Origin: Prochlorococcus sp. AG-402-N08
GTDB taxonomy: Bacteria; Cyanobacteriota; Cyanobacteriia; PCC-6307; Cyanobiaceae
Reading direction: 5' to 3'
Assembly: GCA_003216535.1 (NCBI GenBank)
Contig: QCIS01000003.1
Location: 62,001-126,000, forward strand
Length of the DNA: 64,000 nucleotides
The notes below the pieces were generated by a model, which was given only the letters and a program-made list of their open reading frames with translations, had not been told where the DNA came from and ran no database searches. Shown piece by piece: positions 24,985-34,138 of the stretch. A program made the translations under genes and the position numbers. How positions within the stretch are numbered: the stretch's first letter is position 1; each line of letters starts with the position of its first letter.

Positions 24985-25638
24985 ATGAGAAAGTCTGAAA
25001 GAGCAGAAATAATACGCAAGGAACTCAAAAAGCTATATCCATCGCCCCCCATACCTCTTGATCATACAAATGCATATACACTTCTTGTCGCCGTAGTTTT
25101 AAGTGCTCAATCAACAGATAAGAAAGTTAATGAATTAACAAAAAGTCTATTTAAGGTTGCTGATAATCCAGAAAAGATGATGCAGCTAGGTATTGATGGC
25201 ATTTACGAATACATAAAATTTTTAGGTCTATCTAATCAAAAATCAAAGAATATCTATAACTTATCTAAACTATTGATTGAGAAGCATAATGGTATGGTCC
25301 CAGATTCTTTTGAGAAGCTTGAATCTCTTCCAGGAGTAGGCCATAAAACAGCATCAGTTGTAATGTCTCAAGTGTTTAAAATCCCCTCATTCCCAGTTGA
25401 TACTCACATACACAGGTTGTCACAAAGATGGGGTCTATCAAATGGAAAAAGCGTAGTTCAAACAGAAAAAGACCTAAAAAAAATATTTCCTGTTAATGAT
25501 TGGAATACCTTACATTTGCAAATAATCTTTTATGGCAGAGAATACTGCACCGCAAGAGGCTGTGATGGAACAAAATGTTATTTATGTCGTACTCTTTACC
25601 CAAAAAGAAAAAAGAAATTTTTATGTAAAAAGCCCTAA
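24985..25638 (+). CDS. nth: Endonuclease III
   Basis: DNA glycosylase/AP lyase (217 residues) removing oxidised pyrimidines. The helix-hairpin-helix LPGVGHKTASVV contains the catalytic Lys and the following FPVDTHIHRLSQRWGL contains the catalytic Asp. The C-terminal cysteines are C188, C193, C198 and C201, a spacing of C-X4-C-X4-C-X2-C rather than the textbook C-X6-C-X2-C-X5-C of the 4Fe-4S loop. It is monocistronic or leads to the SDR-like gene 35 bases downstream. Confidence 0.93.
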   Translation: MRKSERAEIIRKELKKLYPSPPIPLDHTNAYTLLVAVVLSAQSTDKKVNELTKSLFKVADNPEKMMQLGIDGIYEYIKFLGLSNQKSKNIYNLSKLLIEKHNGMVPDSFEKLESLPGVGHKTASVVMSQVFKIPSFPVDTHIHRLSQRWGLSNGKSVVQTEKDLKKIFPVNDWNTLHLQIIFYGREYCTARGCDGTKCYLCRTLYPKRKKKFLCKKP

Positions 25639-25673
25639 GAAATTAATATAATAATTCTATAAGTTTTTAAATC

Positions 25674-26333
25674 ATGAAAATAGCAATTACTGGTGCATCG
25701 GGGAAAACAGGTTTTAGAATTACTGAAGAGGCAGTTAAGAAAGGATATAATGTTAGGCAAATTATTAGAAAAAATTCAAAAGTTTCAGAAGGTCTAGAGA
25801 GTTTGGAAACAATTAGAGTTTCATTAGATAATAAAAAAGAACTTGATAAAGCGTTTAAAGATATTGATGCTTTGGTAATTGCTACTGGTGCGAGAGCAAC
25901 GTTAGATTTAACCGGTCCTGCAAAGGTTGATGCCTTAGGGGTGTACAGGCAATTGGAGAGTTGCAAAAGAGTTGGCATTAAGAGAGTCATTTTAGTAAGT
26001 TCTCTATGTACTGGAAAGCTATTTCACCCATTAAACTTGTTTGGTTTAATACTTATTTGGAAGAAAATAGGTGAAAACTTTGTACGAAATTCAAATTTCG
26101 AATGGACTATTATTAGACCTGGAGGATTAAAGGAAAATGAAGATATTAAATCAGAAAATATAAATTATTCAAGGGAGGATACTCAAATTAATGGATCAAT
26201 CCCAAGAAGATTAGTTGCACAATGTTGTATAGATTCTTTAAAAAACAAAGAATCCATAAATAAATTAATAGAAGTAACAAGTTCGAATGATAATAAAAAG
26301 ATATCTTTTAAAAAAGCTATGCAAATGATTTAA
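25674..26333 (+). CDS. NAD(P)-binding atypical SDR protein
   Basis: A 219-residue Rossmann-fold protein with the nucleotide motif ITGASGKTGFRI at residues 4-15 and the conserved VLVSSL-type strand (VILVSSLCTG). These place it with atypical short-chain dehydrogenases such as the Tic62/YwnB-like NAD(P)H-binding proteins common in cyanobacteria and plastids. No YxxxK catalytic pair is obvious, so it may act as an NAD(P)H sensor or chaperone. It is followed by a 62-residue gene on the same strand, 26 bases on. Confidence 0.82.
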   Translation: MKIAITGASGKTGFRITEEAVKKGYNVRQIIRKNSKVSEGLESLETIRVSLDNKKELDKAFKDIDALVIATGARATLDLTGPAKVDALGVYRQLESCKRVGIKRVILVSSLCTGKLFHPLNLFGLILIWKKIGENFVRNSNFEWTIIRPGGLKENEDIKSENINYSREDTQINGSIPRRLVAQCCIDSLKNKESINKLIEVTSSNDNKKISFKKAMQMI

Positions 26334-26359
26334 AAGATGTAAATATATAAGATAAAACT

Positions 26360-26548
26360 ATGAACATAAACCCCAAAATTGACGCATTACAACTAATGCT
26401 TACTGATTTAAGAACTAGAAATGAACCGATAAGACATAAAGCTGCATTTAAAGGCTGTCAACCAGAATTTCAAAGTCTTGTATCAAGGTTAATAAAGCAG
26501 TTAGAGGAAGAATTAGTTGCTGAAAAACTTACTAATCGTGAAAGTTAA
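26360..26548 (+). CDS. Small conserved-looking cyanobacterial protein, 62 residues
   Basis: A helical 62-residue protein (MNINPKIDALQLMLTDLRTRNEPIRHKAAFKG then FQSLVSRLIKQLEEELVAEKL). Its balanced composition and good helix periodicity support coding. Proteins of this look recur in picocyanobacteria but I know of no function. It is in the same direction as the SDR-like gene and converges on the DUF296-glutaredoxin fusion gene, with 10 bases between the stops. Confidence 0.7.
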   Translation: MNINPKIDALQLMLTDLRTRNEPIRHKAAFKGCQPEFQSLVSRLIKQLEEELVAEKLTNRES

Positions 26549-26558
26549 AAAATTTAGA

Positions 26559-27170
26559 TTACTTAAATGAACTTAAGTTATCGAATTTTGCTTGTTCTGA
26601 AAGTTCATCATATCCTCCAAAAAATTTATTATCCAAAAATATTTGAGGGAAAGTATTATGGCTACTTTGAGTCATTATTTTTTGAAAGCTCTCATCATTG
26701 TCTATTAAAGTAACTTCATGAGGGATAGATAAAGAATTAAGCAACCTAATTGCTCTTTTTGACCAAGGACAATCCTTTAAAATATATGCTTTTACGCGTG
26801 ATTTATTTTTATATAAATCATTACTTAAGATATTAATAATTTTTTGTTCAAAAGAAAGTAATAAAATATCAGTACCTTTTTTTACAATACAGCCCTCCTC
26901 AAGATGCCCGCCAAAGACATTACATCCCTCATCTGCAAAACTCAAATGTAAATGAACTTCTCCTTTATTAAAATGTCCATTTAAAGAAACTATCTCTAGA
27001 TTTCCCTCAAATTTATTTATCTTTTGATTTCCTGGGCATTGAATACAAACTGTTTTAAGATTACCAACCACTCCAGAAACATACCCGTATAAATTATTCG
27101 ATAAAGAATATTCTTTAATTGAATTTATTAAATCAGATTCAGGAGATAGCTTTAGGCTATGAGGCTGCAT
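26559..27170 (-). CDS. DUF296 (PPC) domain fused to glutaredoxin
   Basis: Two domains in 203 residues. Residues 10-115 form a PPC/DUF296 domain, seen as GYVSGVVGNLKTV, the metal/active motif VHLHLSFAD at 72-80 and FGGHL at 86-90. Residues 125-200 form a glutaredoxin with CPWS at 134-137 (a monothiol-type site, one Cys) and the TFPQIFLDNKFFGGYDEL substrate/glutathione-binding block. PPC domains otherwise occur alone or in AT-hook proteins. The fusion suggests a redox or glutathione-linked role for the PPC domain. There is no second Cys at the active site, so Fe-S or glutathionylation chemistry is more likely than dithiol reduction. Confidence 0.82.
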   Translation of the reverse strand: MQPHSLKLSPESDLINSIKEYSLSNNLYGYVSGVVGNLKTVCIQCPGNQKINKFEGNLEIVSLNGHFNKGEVHLHLSFADEGCNVFGGHLEEGCIVKKGTDILLLSFEQKIINILSNDLYKNKSRVKAYILKDCPWSKRAIRLLNSLSIPHEVTLIDNDESFQKIMTQSSHNTFPQIFLDNKFFGGYDELSEQAKFDNLSSFK

Positions 27171-27353
27171 TAGATGTAAGGAATAATTTTGTAATATAAA
27201 ACATCATCAATCATAAAGAGAAGTTGAGTTTATAATCTTTAGGATTCAGATTTAAATTGAATTTTAGAATCTATCATTAAAACCATTTAAAATTTTTACT
27301 GAAAATTTAAGCTTGTTGAGAGTGTAATATATTTTTTACATACAAAAACAAAT

Positions 27354-27893
27354 TTGTTATTTAGAAAAAATCTTAAAAATTTGGCATTGAATATTCCCAA
27401 CTTATTATCTATATCTCGCCTTTTACTTGTATTTCCATTAATACTTTTTTTAGAAATTAACAGACCTTTTTATGTTTTTATATTGATTATTATTGGAGGT
27501 TTAACTGATTATTTTGACGGGTTAATTGCAAGGAAATTTAATCTTAAAACCAGATTAGGAGCTATCCTTGATCCCTTAAGCGATAAAGTATTCTATTTAA
27601 TTCCTTTAACCTTCCTTTGTAAAAATAATTTAATACCTTTCTGGTCTTTGTCATTAATTTTATTTAGAGAATTAATTATCTCTAGCCTGAGGAACTCTAC
27701 AAAAGACGGTTTACCAGCATCTAAGTTGGGTAAATTTAAAACATTTTTCTTTTTTATTTCTGTAATCACCTTCTTTACACCATTAAAAATAAGCTTATTG
27801 AATAATTTGGCTTTAATTTTTTATTGGTTAGGATTCATCCTGACTTTTGTGACTTTATTAAACTATTTAAGAATCAAAAAGAATTTGATCTGA
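27354..27893 (+). CDS. pgsA: CDP-diacylglycerol-glycerol-3-phosphate 3-phosphatidyltransferase
   Basis: Integral membrane enzyme (179 residues) making phosphatidylglycerol phosphate, the precursor of the only phospholipid of thylakoids. The CDP-alcohol phosphotransferase motif is complete: DYFDGLIARKFNLKTRLGAILDPLSDK, matching DGx2ARx8Gx3Dx3D. The start is TTG at 27354; no ATG lies near the conserved NIPNLLSISRL block. The last 27 bases overlap the convergent CSP41-like gene. Confidence 0.93.
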   Translation: MLFRKNLKNLALNIPNLLSISRLLLVFPLILFLEINRPFYVFILIIIGGLTDYFDGLIARKFNLKTRLGAILDPLSDKVFYLIPLTFLCKNNLIPFWSLSLILFRELIISSLRNSTKDGLPASKLGKFKTFFFFISVITFFTPLKISLLNNLALIFYWLGFILTFVTLLNYLRIKKNLI

Positions 27894-28793
27894 ATTTTCA
27901 TCAAACTCCTCACTCTTTTTATTATTAAAATCTTTCACATAACTATCCTTTAAACCATTAAGTAAATCAAAATTTGGCATCCACTCTAAATCACGTTTAA
28001 TCTTAGAGATATCAGTCTGATAATGATTTAATCTAATAGGAAATCCTTTTCGAGATTTAGGATCTAATTTTTTATAATCAAATGCTCTTAAAGAAATCTC
28101 ATTTTGGTTTAATCCAAGTACATTCGCACAGAAATAAATTAAACCCTTGATTGTTACTCCTTTTTCACCTGAACAGTTGTAAATATTATTTTTAGAATTT
28201 TCAAACTTCATGCACCTAATCATTACATCAGTTAGATCCGAAACATGGCCTAGCTGAGTAATTAAAGACCCATCCCCAGGGATTGGTATAGATTTTTTAG
28301 TAAATAACCTTTCAAAAAACCAATTTTCAATTTTATTATAATTTCCTGGTCCATAAATATAAGTAGGTCTAAAACTTGTAAAAGGAATTTTTTGGTTTAT
28401 CAACCAATTTTCTGTCTCAAACTTTCCTTTGTGCCTACTATCTGTATCAATTGGATCAACTTCGGATAAGGGTAGTTCACAATTATCTTTATAAACACCT
28501 GCAGAGCTGACATATATATATCTCTGGAAAGAGTTATCTAAATTTCCTATAAGAAGTTTAGTTTGTTCTAACTCTCGTCCAGAAATATCATAAACAACAT
28601 CATACTTTTTATTTCTTAACCTGACTATATCTTCCGAACTATTTCTATCACCCTTAATTAAATTTGTTTTTTCAGGATTACTTTTATTCCCTCTCGTGAA
28701 AATATCAATATCATGATTATGACTTAATAACTTTCCAACCAAAGACTTGCCAACAAATCTAGTGCCACCCATTACAAGAATTTTCATATTCAA
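27867..28793 (-). CDS. CSP41-like NAD-dependent epimerase family protein
   Basis: A 308-residue atypical SDR with the nucleotide motif MGGTRFVGKSL at residues 8-18, YVSSAGVY and the RPTYIYGPGNY segment. This pattern matches the chloroplast stem-loop-binding protein (CSP41) group and related epimerases. In plastids CSP41 binds and processes RNA; in cyanobacteria the role is not clear. A second ATG at 28787 gives MKILVMGG, equally plausible as start. The 3' end overlaps pgsA by 27 bases, convergently. Confidence 0.8.
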   Translation of the reverse strand: MNMKILVMGGTRFVGKSLVGKLLSHNHDIDIFTRGNKSNPEKTNLIKGDRNSSEDIVRLRNKKYDVVYDISGRELEQTKLLIGNLDNSFQRYIYVSSAGVYKDNCELPLSEVDPIDTDSRHKGKFETENWLINQKIPFTSFRPTYIYGPGNYNKIENWFFERLFTKKSIPIPGDGSLITQLGHVSDLTDVMIRCMKFENSKNNIYNCSGEKGVTIKGLIYFCANVLGLNQNEISLRAFDYKKLDPKSRKGFPIRLNHYQTDISKIKRDLEWMPNFDLLNGLKDSYVKDFNNKKSEEFDENSDQILFDS

Positions 28794-28879
28794 AAAATAT
28801 TTAACTGAAGTAGTAATCTTAAATAGAATTACATATTGAATAGTACTACTTATAAGTAATTAATGAAAAGGATGATTCT

Positions 28880-29647
28880 ATGGACTTAATACCAGCAATT
28901 GATTTAATGAATGGTAAGTGTGTAAGGCTCTTTAAAGGCGACTTTAATAAAAGAAAAGACTTCACCAAAGAGCCTCATGAGCAGGCTAAATTTTGGGAAA
29001 GCGAAGGGGCAAAATATATACATATAGTTGATTTAGATGCTGCAAAAACTGGATCCCCAACAAACGATAAATCAATAAAAAAGATTGCAAAAACAGTTAA
29101 CATACCTATTCAAATAGGTGGGGGGATAAGGTCTCAAGAAAGGATAGAACAATTATTTTCTTATGGTATTGAGAAAGTTATCATGGGAACTTCTGCAATA
29201 GAAAATAAAGAATTAGTTAAAGACTTATCAAATAAATTTCCTGGAAGAATAATTGTTGGTATAGATGCAAAAGATGGAAAAGTTAGCACAAGGGGTTGGC
29301 TTGAGCAATCTAATATTTTAGCCACAGATCTAGTAAAGGAGTTTTCTTCATTTAAAATTGCTAGTTTTATTGTTACGGATATAAATACTGATGGGACGTT
29401 AGAAGGAACAAATGAAGAATTCATAAAAAGAATACTTGAAATTACAGATATTCCAGTAATAGCCTCAGGAGGTGTTGGGTCAATTTCTGATTTATTATCA
29501 TTAGTAAAATTTGAAAATTCTGGACTCTTTGGAGTAATTGTAGGTAAAGCTCTATATGAAAATAAATTCACGATAAACGAAGCGAATGATGTATTGTCAT
29601 CAGAGAGATTAAATGACTTTGATTTAAACAGAAATTACTACGCTTAA
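28880..29647 (+). CDS. hisA: ProFAR isomerase of histidine synthesis
   Basis: Phosphoribosylformimino-5-aminoimidazole carboxamide ribotide isomerase (255 residues, TIM barrel), the fourth step of histidine synthesis. Seen from IPAIDLMNGKCVRLFKGDF at the N-terminus with the catalytic Asp at residue 8, IPIQIGGGIRS, the second catalytic Asp in FIVTDINTDGTLEGTN, and the phosphate loop IASGGVGS. It stands apart from other his genes, as is normal in cyanobacteria. Confidence 0.97.
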   Translation: MDLIPAIDLMNGKCVRLFKGDFNKRKDFTKEPHEQAKFWESEGAKYIHIVDLDAAKTGSPTNDKSIKKIAKTVNIPIQIGGGIRSQERIEQLFSYGIEKVIMGTSAIENKELVKDLSNKFPGRIIVGIDAKDGKVSTRGWLEQSNILATDLVKEFSSFKIASFIVTDINTDGTLEGTNEEFIKRILEITDIPVIASGGVGSISDLLSLVKFENSGLFGVIVGKALYENKFTINEANDVLSSERLNDFDLNRNYYA

Positions 29648-29726
29648 AAGAGTATAAAATTTGATTTAAGGCTGGTATTTGCAGTAATTGTTAGTTAATT
29701 TTGTATAAGAGATAAGAAATCTAGTC

Positions 29727-31343
29727 TTGGAATTAATTTCAAAAAAATCGATATTGATTATTGCTCCAAGCTTAATAGCAGAATCTTTATCGCTTAAGTT
29801 AACATCACTAGACCAAAATTTAGACATTAATCTTAATAATGGAACAGGTGATAAAACTCCGGATTTAGTTATATGGAATGTTCTTAATTTCCAATCAGAA
29901 GATCTTATAAGGTTAGAATTATTAAAATTAAGAGAAAGATATGATGAGTCAAAGTTTCTTATAATTCTCTCTGGCGAACTTGTATATGAAGCAAATACCC
30001 CTCCTTCGTTAAATACTGAAGGTTTTCTTTTAAATCCCAGTGCAGAAAAAGTTCTTGAATCTATTGATATCATTTTAAATGGAGGAAGGGTATTTGATAT
30101 TGAAAATAATTCCCGAGTTCACTTAAACAAAAACAAGTCTCTCTCTTTTAATCAAAAAATTCTAACTTCAGGTCTTAAACAAATAGATTCTGAAATTAAC
30201 TATATATTCAAATATGTCAACTCTGATTCAACACCAGAATTTTATAAATTCATTTTAAAAGGAAGATTAAGAGAACTTATTACTGCAAAATCCTTTCTAA
30301 TTTTCTTATGGGGTAATTCACTAGAACTTTACACAGAGGCAGTTTACACTGAAAATAAAATTAATCTTGAAAATAAGAATACTGTATTCATTAAAGATAA
30401 AAACACTACAGAAATATGGAATTTAATTTTAGAGAGACTAAAAGAAAGGTATAGCTCAACTAACTTACAGGTTGAATTTAATAATTCATCCATAATTCTT
30501 TCTGGGATAAAGAAAGAATTCATTTCACGACTAATTTGCAAAATGTTAGATGAGTTAGATAATTTAGTAAAAAATATTAAGGAAAACTATAAGGAGAAAG
30601 ATTTTAAAGATGATTTAAATTCTCTCATAAAAGAACTTAAAGTTAATACAATTTCAAATATCACAGACAGCTATTTTCGATTAAAAAAAGGAAGTGAATC
30701 TATTTCAATAAATGATTTTATTTATAGTGAGGTAAGTTGCGAAGAGATAGATAGAGAATCACATGAATCAATAATGTTTATTGAGCCAATTATTAAAAAT
30801 GAAGCTCTTGACTATGATGGAAAATTACTCCCTCTATATGAAACAGAATCATTTTTGATCCTTGAAAATATAATTTCAAATTGGACAATAAGGAACTGTA
30901 ATTTATTAGCTTCTGAAATATTTAATATTTGTTCTTCTTGGCCTGAATTAAGAACTGTACTAATAAATCCCGAATTACAATCGACAAGAAATTTTGAAAG
31001 ATTTAGAAATAATATTAATAACTATAATCGCTGGCATGATTATATTTATATGCCTATCTACTTGTATGAGAGTAAACGAGAATATATTGATATTATCGAT
31101 AAAAAATTTAGCCGTTACTTTAAAAATGAAAATAGGGAGAAGGAATTAGAGAATCTAGAATGGCTACAAAAACAAGTTACATTGTTAGTTGAGATAAGAG
31201 ATGCTGTAGCACCGCAGTTAGAAGTTGCGGTAAAATATATCGGTAATCTTTTCGTAACTTTCCTTACAAAGGTCGTTGGCAAAGCTATCGGTTTAGTGGG
31301 GAAAGGAATCCTACAAGGATTAGGAAGATCAAGTTCAAAGTAA
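29727..31343 (+). CDS. DUF3685 / Ycf55-like protein
   Basis: A large soluble protein (538 residues). The first 120 residues look like a receiver-like alpha/beta fold (ILIIAPSLIAESLSLKL then LVIWNVLNF), but without the phosphorylatable Asp and Lys set of a true response regulator. The rest is helical, with a C-terminal block (AVAPQLEVAVKYIGNLFVTFLTKVVGKAIGLVG) that is amphipathic and may bind membranes. This matches my recollection of cyanobacterial DUF3685/Ycf55 proteins, of unknown function. Start is TTG at 29727. It leads a long co-directional run ending with proB and lpxD. Confidence 0.7.
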   Translation: MELISKKSILIIAPSLIAESLSLKLTSLDQNLDINLNNGTGDKTPDLVIWNVLNFQSEDLIRLELLKLRERYDESKFLIILSGELVYEANTPPSLNTEGFLLNPSAEKVLESIDIILNGGRVFDIENNSRVHLNKNKSLSFNQKILTSGLKQIDSEINYIFKYVNSDSTPEFYKFILKGRLRELITAKSFLIFLWGNSLELYTEAVYTENKINLENKNTVFIKDKNTTEIWNLILERLKERYSSTNLQVEFNNSSIILSGIKKEFISRLICKMLDELDNLVKNIKENYKEKDFKDDLNSLIKELKVNTISNITDSYFRLKKGSESISINDFIYSEVSCEEIDRESHESIMFIEPIIKNEALDYDGKLLPLYETESFLILENIISNWTIRNCNLLASEIFNICSSWPELRTVLINPELQSTRNFERFRNNINNYNRWHDYIYMPIYLYESKREYIDIIDKKFSRYFKNENREKELENLEWLQKQVTLLVEIRDAVAPQLEVAVKYIGNLFVTFLTKVVGKAIGLVGKGILQGLGRSSSK

Positions 31344-31357
31344 GTTTCTAAACTTTA

Positions 31358-31906
31358 ATGAAAATAATACAATGGATCCTAATAGCATTAATTTTCTTAA
31401 GTCCATATAAAGCAAATGCCTCTAGAGATTCTAATAGTTACGATGGCAACATCTTTCCTATATACGCAGGTAATGGAGCTATAGTTCCCCCTATTACGAC
31501 TCTTCAGGAATCATTAAAAAATAAAAGAGTCGCAGTTTTATTTTTTTATCTTGATGACAGCTCTGATAGTAAAGCTATGGCTCCGGTAATATCTGGTTTA
31601 GATTTAATATGGAGAAATAATATAGATATCATTGCTCTAACTACTGATGAATTACAGGATAAAGAAAAATCTGATCTTCCAAATGAACCTAATTATTATT
31701 GGAACGGATTAATTCCACAAACAATAATTTTAAACAGTGATGGTGAAGTCAAATATGATCAAAATGGAATGATTAATATCGATGAATTAAACAAAGTTAT
31801 AGGAGAATTAAAAGGAATTGATATAAAAGATACGGAATTTTCTGTAGAAAGTTTTAATGAATACAACAGTATTATTTCTGAAAAAAAAAATAAAAACAAA
31901 AATTAA
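31358..31906 (+). CDS. Thioredoxin-like thylakoid protein, PSI accumulation factor type
   Basis: A 182-residue exported or lumen protein: signal peptide to about residue 22 (ILIALIFLSPYKANA), then a thioredoxin-like fold without a CxxC pair. The conserved block (YAGNGAIVPPITTLQESL, then RVAVLFFYLDDSSDSKAMAPVISGLDLIW) matches a cyanobacterial/plastid family annotated as thylakoid photosystem I accumulation factor. I rely on memory for the name. It follows the DUF3685 gene by 14 bases and precedes the CofE-like gene by 9, so these form one operon. Confidence 0.75.
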   Translation: MKIIQWILIALIFLSPYKANASRDSNSYDGNIFPIYAGNGAIVPPITTLQESLKNKRVAVLFFYLDDSSDSKAMAPVISGLDLIWRNNIDIIALTTDELQDKEKSDLPNEPNYYWNGLIPQTIILNSDGEVKYDQNGMINIDELNKVIGELKGIDIKDTEFSVESFNEYNSIISEKKNKNKN

Positions 31907-31915
31907 TTTAAAAAA

Positions 31916-33082
31916 ATGATATTAATAAATATCCTCTTGGTTCTTTTAATTTTTTTAATTCTTTCAGATTTATATATAAAAAACTCACCCAAATCAAAGT
32001 TAAATCTGATACCTATAAATTACAAAGTCAAAAAAAAGGATGGTTTAAACGAATTAATTATTGATTTAAAAATAACTAATAAAAGTAAAACCAAAGAGAC
32101 GATGGTATCTAATATAAATTTTGAATTAGATTTTTTCAAAGGTAAAGGTAATGAATATTGCCAAGATTTAAACTATAAAGAAGATATATATATAAAAGAA
32201 AATAATAAAATTAAGAATTTAAATAATTATTGGCCAACAACAATTATCAAATCAAATTCAGAATTATTTGTAAGAATAATATATAAATTTAACAATAATA
32301 ATTTTAGGAAAAAAATAAAATATCTATGGTTAAAAGTATTTTGGGAGAACTATGGACATTTTGGTATTTCCAAAAAAAAGGATTGTTTTTTAATTAATTT
32401 AGATGGACAAAAACAAAAGCTGAAAGAGGTTTTTGAAATTCCAATAAATAATAAATATAAGGCTTTTGCTATTAAAACTGATTTACTTGGTTGCTTTGAT
32501 GATCCATTAAATATTTTAATTGAATACTGTGAAGGAATTGTAGAAAAAAATGATATTTTAACAATCGGTGAGAGTCCACTTGCGATTATGCAAAATAGAT
32601 ATATTGCCCCTCAAAATTTGGAATATAGTTTATTTTCGAAAGCATTATGTTATTTTTTTCACCCCACAAGCAGTCTCGCAACAGCTTGCGGCATGCAATT
32701 ATTAATAAATAGAATTGGAATCACAAGAATAACCTTTGCATTAATTATTGGATTTCTCTTTAAATTAGTTGGCATTAAGGGGATGTTTTATAGATTAACT
32801 GGTTCAGAATCATCTCTCATTGATGATATAAGCGGTACAGTCAAACCTTACGACAAAAGTATAGTTATGGGTCCTCTCAATGCAGATTTATTTTGTAAGG
32901 AGGTCTCTAAATATCTAAATATAGATGTTGCAGTAGTCGATGTTAATGATCTTGGAGGTGTAAAAGTTTTAGCTAGTTCAAATAAGACAGTAAATAAAAT
33001 ACTCAAAAGAAACCTAATATCTAATCCAGCTGGCAATGGAGATGAAAAAACTCCTATAGTGTTAATAAGAGAAAAAAAGTAA
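31916..33082 (+). CDS. CofE-like (F420-0:gamma-glutamyl ligase) family protein with membrane anchor
   Basis: 388 residues: an N-terminal membrane helix (ILLVLLIFLILSDLYI), a beta-rich domain of 130 residues, then a CofE-like domain starting at YKAFAIKTDLLGCFDD and containing LTIGESPLAIMQNRY, SGTVKPYDKSIVMGPLNADLF, and DVNDLGGVKVLASS. CofE adds Glu to coenzyme F420-0, but picocyanobacteria are not expected to make F420, so the cyanobacterial homologues presumably ligate another substrate or serve a structural role. Homologues with the same layout appear to be widespread in cyanobacteria. Confidence 0.78.
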   Translation: MILINILLVLLIFLILSDLYIKNSPKSKLNLIPINYKVKKKDGLNELIIDLKITNKSKTKETMVSNINFELDFFKGKGNEYCQDLNYKEDIYIKENNKIKNLNNYWPTTIIKSNSELFVRIIYKFNNNNFRKKIKYLWLKVFWENYGHFGISKKKDCFLINLDGQKQKLKEVFEIPINNKYKAFAIKTDLLGCFDDPLNILIEYCEGIVEKNDILTIGESPLAIMQNRYIAPQNLEYSLFSKALCYFFHPTSSLATACGMQLLINRIGITRITFALIIGFLFKLVGIKGMFYRLTGSESSLIDDISGTVKPYDKSIVMGPLNADLFCKEVSKYLNIDVAVVDVNDLGGVKVLASSNKTVNKILKRNLISNPAGNGDEKTPIVLIREKK

Positions 33083-34138
33083 ATGAAAAAAGATACCTCT
33101 AATTCTTTTCAATCTAAAAAAGGAATTGAAGTAATTTTTGAAGAACTCCATATACGGCATATCAACCTTTTAATAGATATCAAAAAGAAGGAATTAAATA
33201 ATTGGTTCTTAAAGATGGCAATTATAAATACCTTTGATGACTTAAAAATTTTTTTAAATAATCTAAAGAAAAATAAAAATAAATGCATAATTGCTATATC
33301 TGGAAACGAAATTATTGGTTATTTGAATATTTTTCCTTTAAACAAAAAAGAGACTTGCTTAAAAATATCTAAGCCCAAGTTAATTAACAGCGAGTATTCT
33401 TTAACAGTTAAACAATTAACTTTAGGATTGATAAAAAAATCTATATCAATAAAAGACATCAAAACTTCAAGTTGGATAATTAACGCTGATATAAACAATA
33501 ATGACCTAATATCAACTGCAAGAGAATTAGGCTTTCAACCCTTAGGAGAGATAATACTTTGGGATGGTTGTTATCTAAATAAATCTATAAAGCAAAATAC
33601 CCATGGCTATGAATTAATTAATGAATTCCAAAATATTAATAAACAAAATATATCGAAAATAGTGAATTTCATAAGATCAAATCAATCTCCCTTAATAAGA
33701 AATACTTTAGATTTTGATCAAGAAGACATTCTTAAAAGAAATAACTCTAAAAGTGGTGCCCTAATATATGAAAATTCTGTTTTATGTACAATTTTAAAAG
33801 ATGTAAATTATCAAAACGAAGAAATTTATACTTTAACTATAAGTAGATATTGGGATAAGAGATTCAATTCTATTTTAAAAGAATTTATAAAAAGATTTTT
33901 CGAAAAATCTCCTGTTTCATATTTAAAAACCTATAAAGAAAATTCTCAATTAAATCTTTTTCTTGAAGAATGTAATCTCAAAGAAAAAAATCAAGAAATT
34001 ATTCTTATTAGGAATACAATAATTAAAAATGAAGCAAAACAAGTAAATAAAATAAATCAATCTTTGGAATCAATCTTTGAGAAATTAAGTCCACAAGGTA
34101 ATCCATATCCATCTCCTTTTCCATTAAAAACAAAGTGA
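33083..34138 (+). CDS. GNAT-like acetyltransferase-type protein
   Basis: A 351-residue protein beginning immediately after the previous stop. The N-terminal 165 residues have GNAT-like features: [15 protein letters not shown] as the central strands and a later [34 protein letters not shown] that matches the C-terminal acetyl-CoA/substrate part of GNAT folds. A second helical half of unknown nature follows. It is conserved upstream of ruvX in my memory of these genomes. Substrate unknown. The stop overlaps the GTG start of ruvX by 4 bases. Confidence 0.6.
   Translation: MKKDTSNSFQSKKGIEVIFEELHIRHINLLIDIKKKELNNWFLKMAIINTFDDLKIFLNNLKKNKNKCIIAISGNEIIGYLNIFPLNKKETCLKISKPKLINSEYSLTVKQLTLGLIKKSISIKDIKTSSWIINADINNNDLISTARELGFQPLGEIILWDGCYLNKSIKQNTHGYELINEFQNINKQNISKIVNFIRSNQSPLIRNTLDFDQEDILKRNNSKSGALIYENSVLCTILKDVNYQNEEIYTLTISRYWDKRFNSILKEFIKRFFEKSPVSYLKTYKENSQLNLFLEECNLKEKNQEIILIRNTIIKNEAKQVNKINQSLESIFEKLSPQGNPYPSPFPLKTK

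Noticed and set aside
29161..29571. 136-residue minus-strand frame opposite hisA
   Set aside because: Mirror of hisA codons (Ser/Pro/Ile-rich), no family features.
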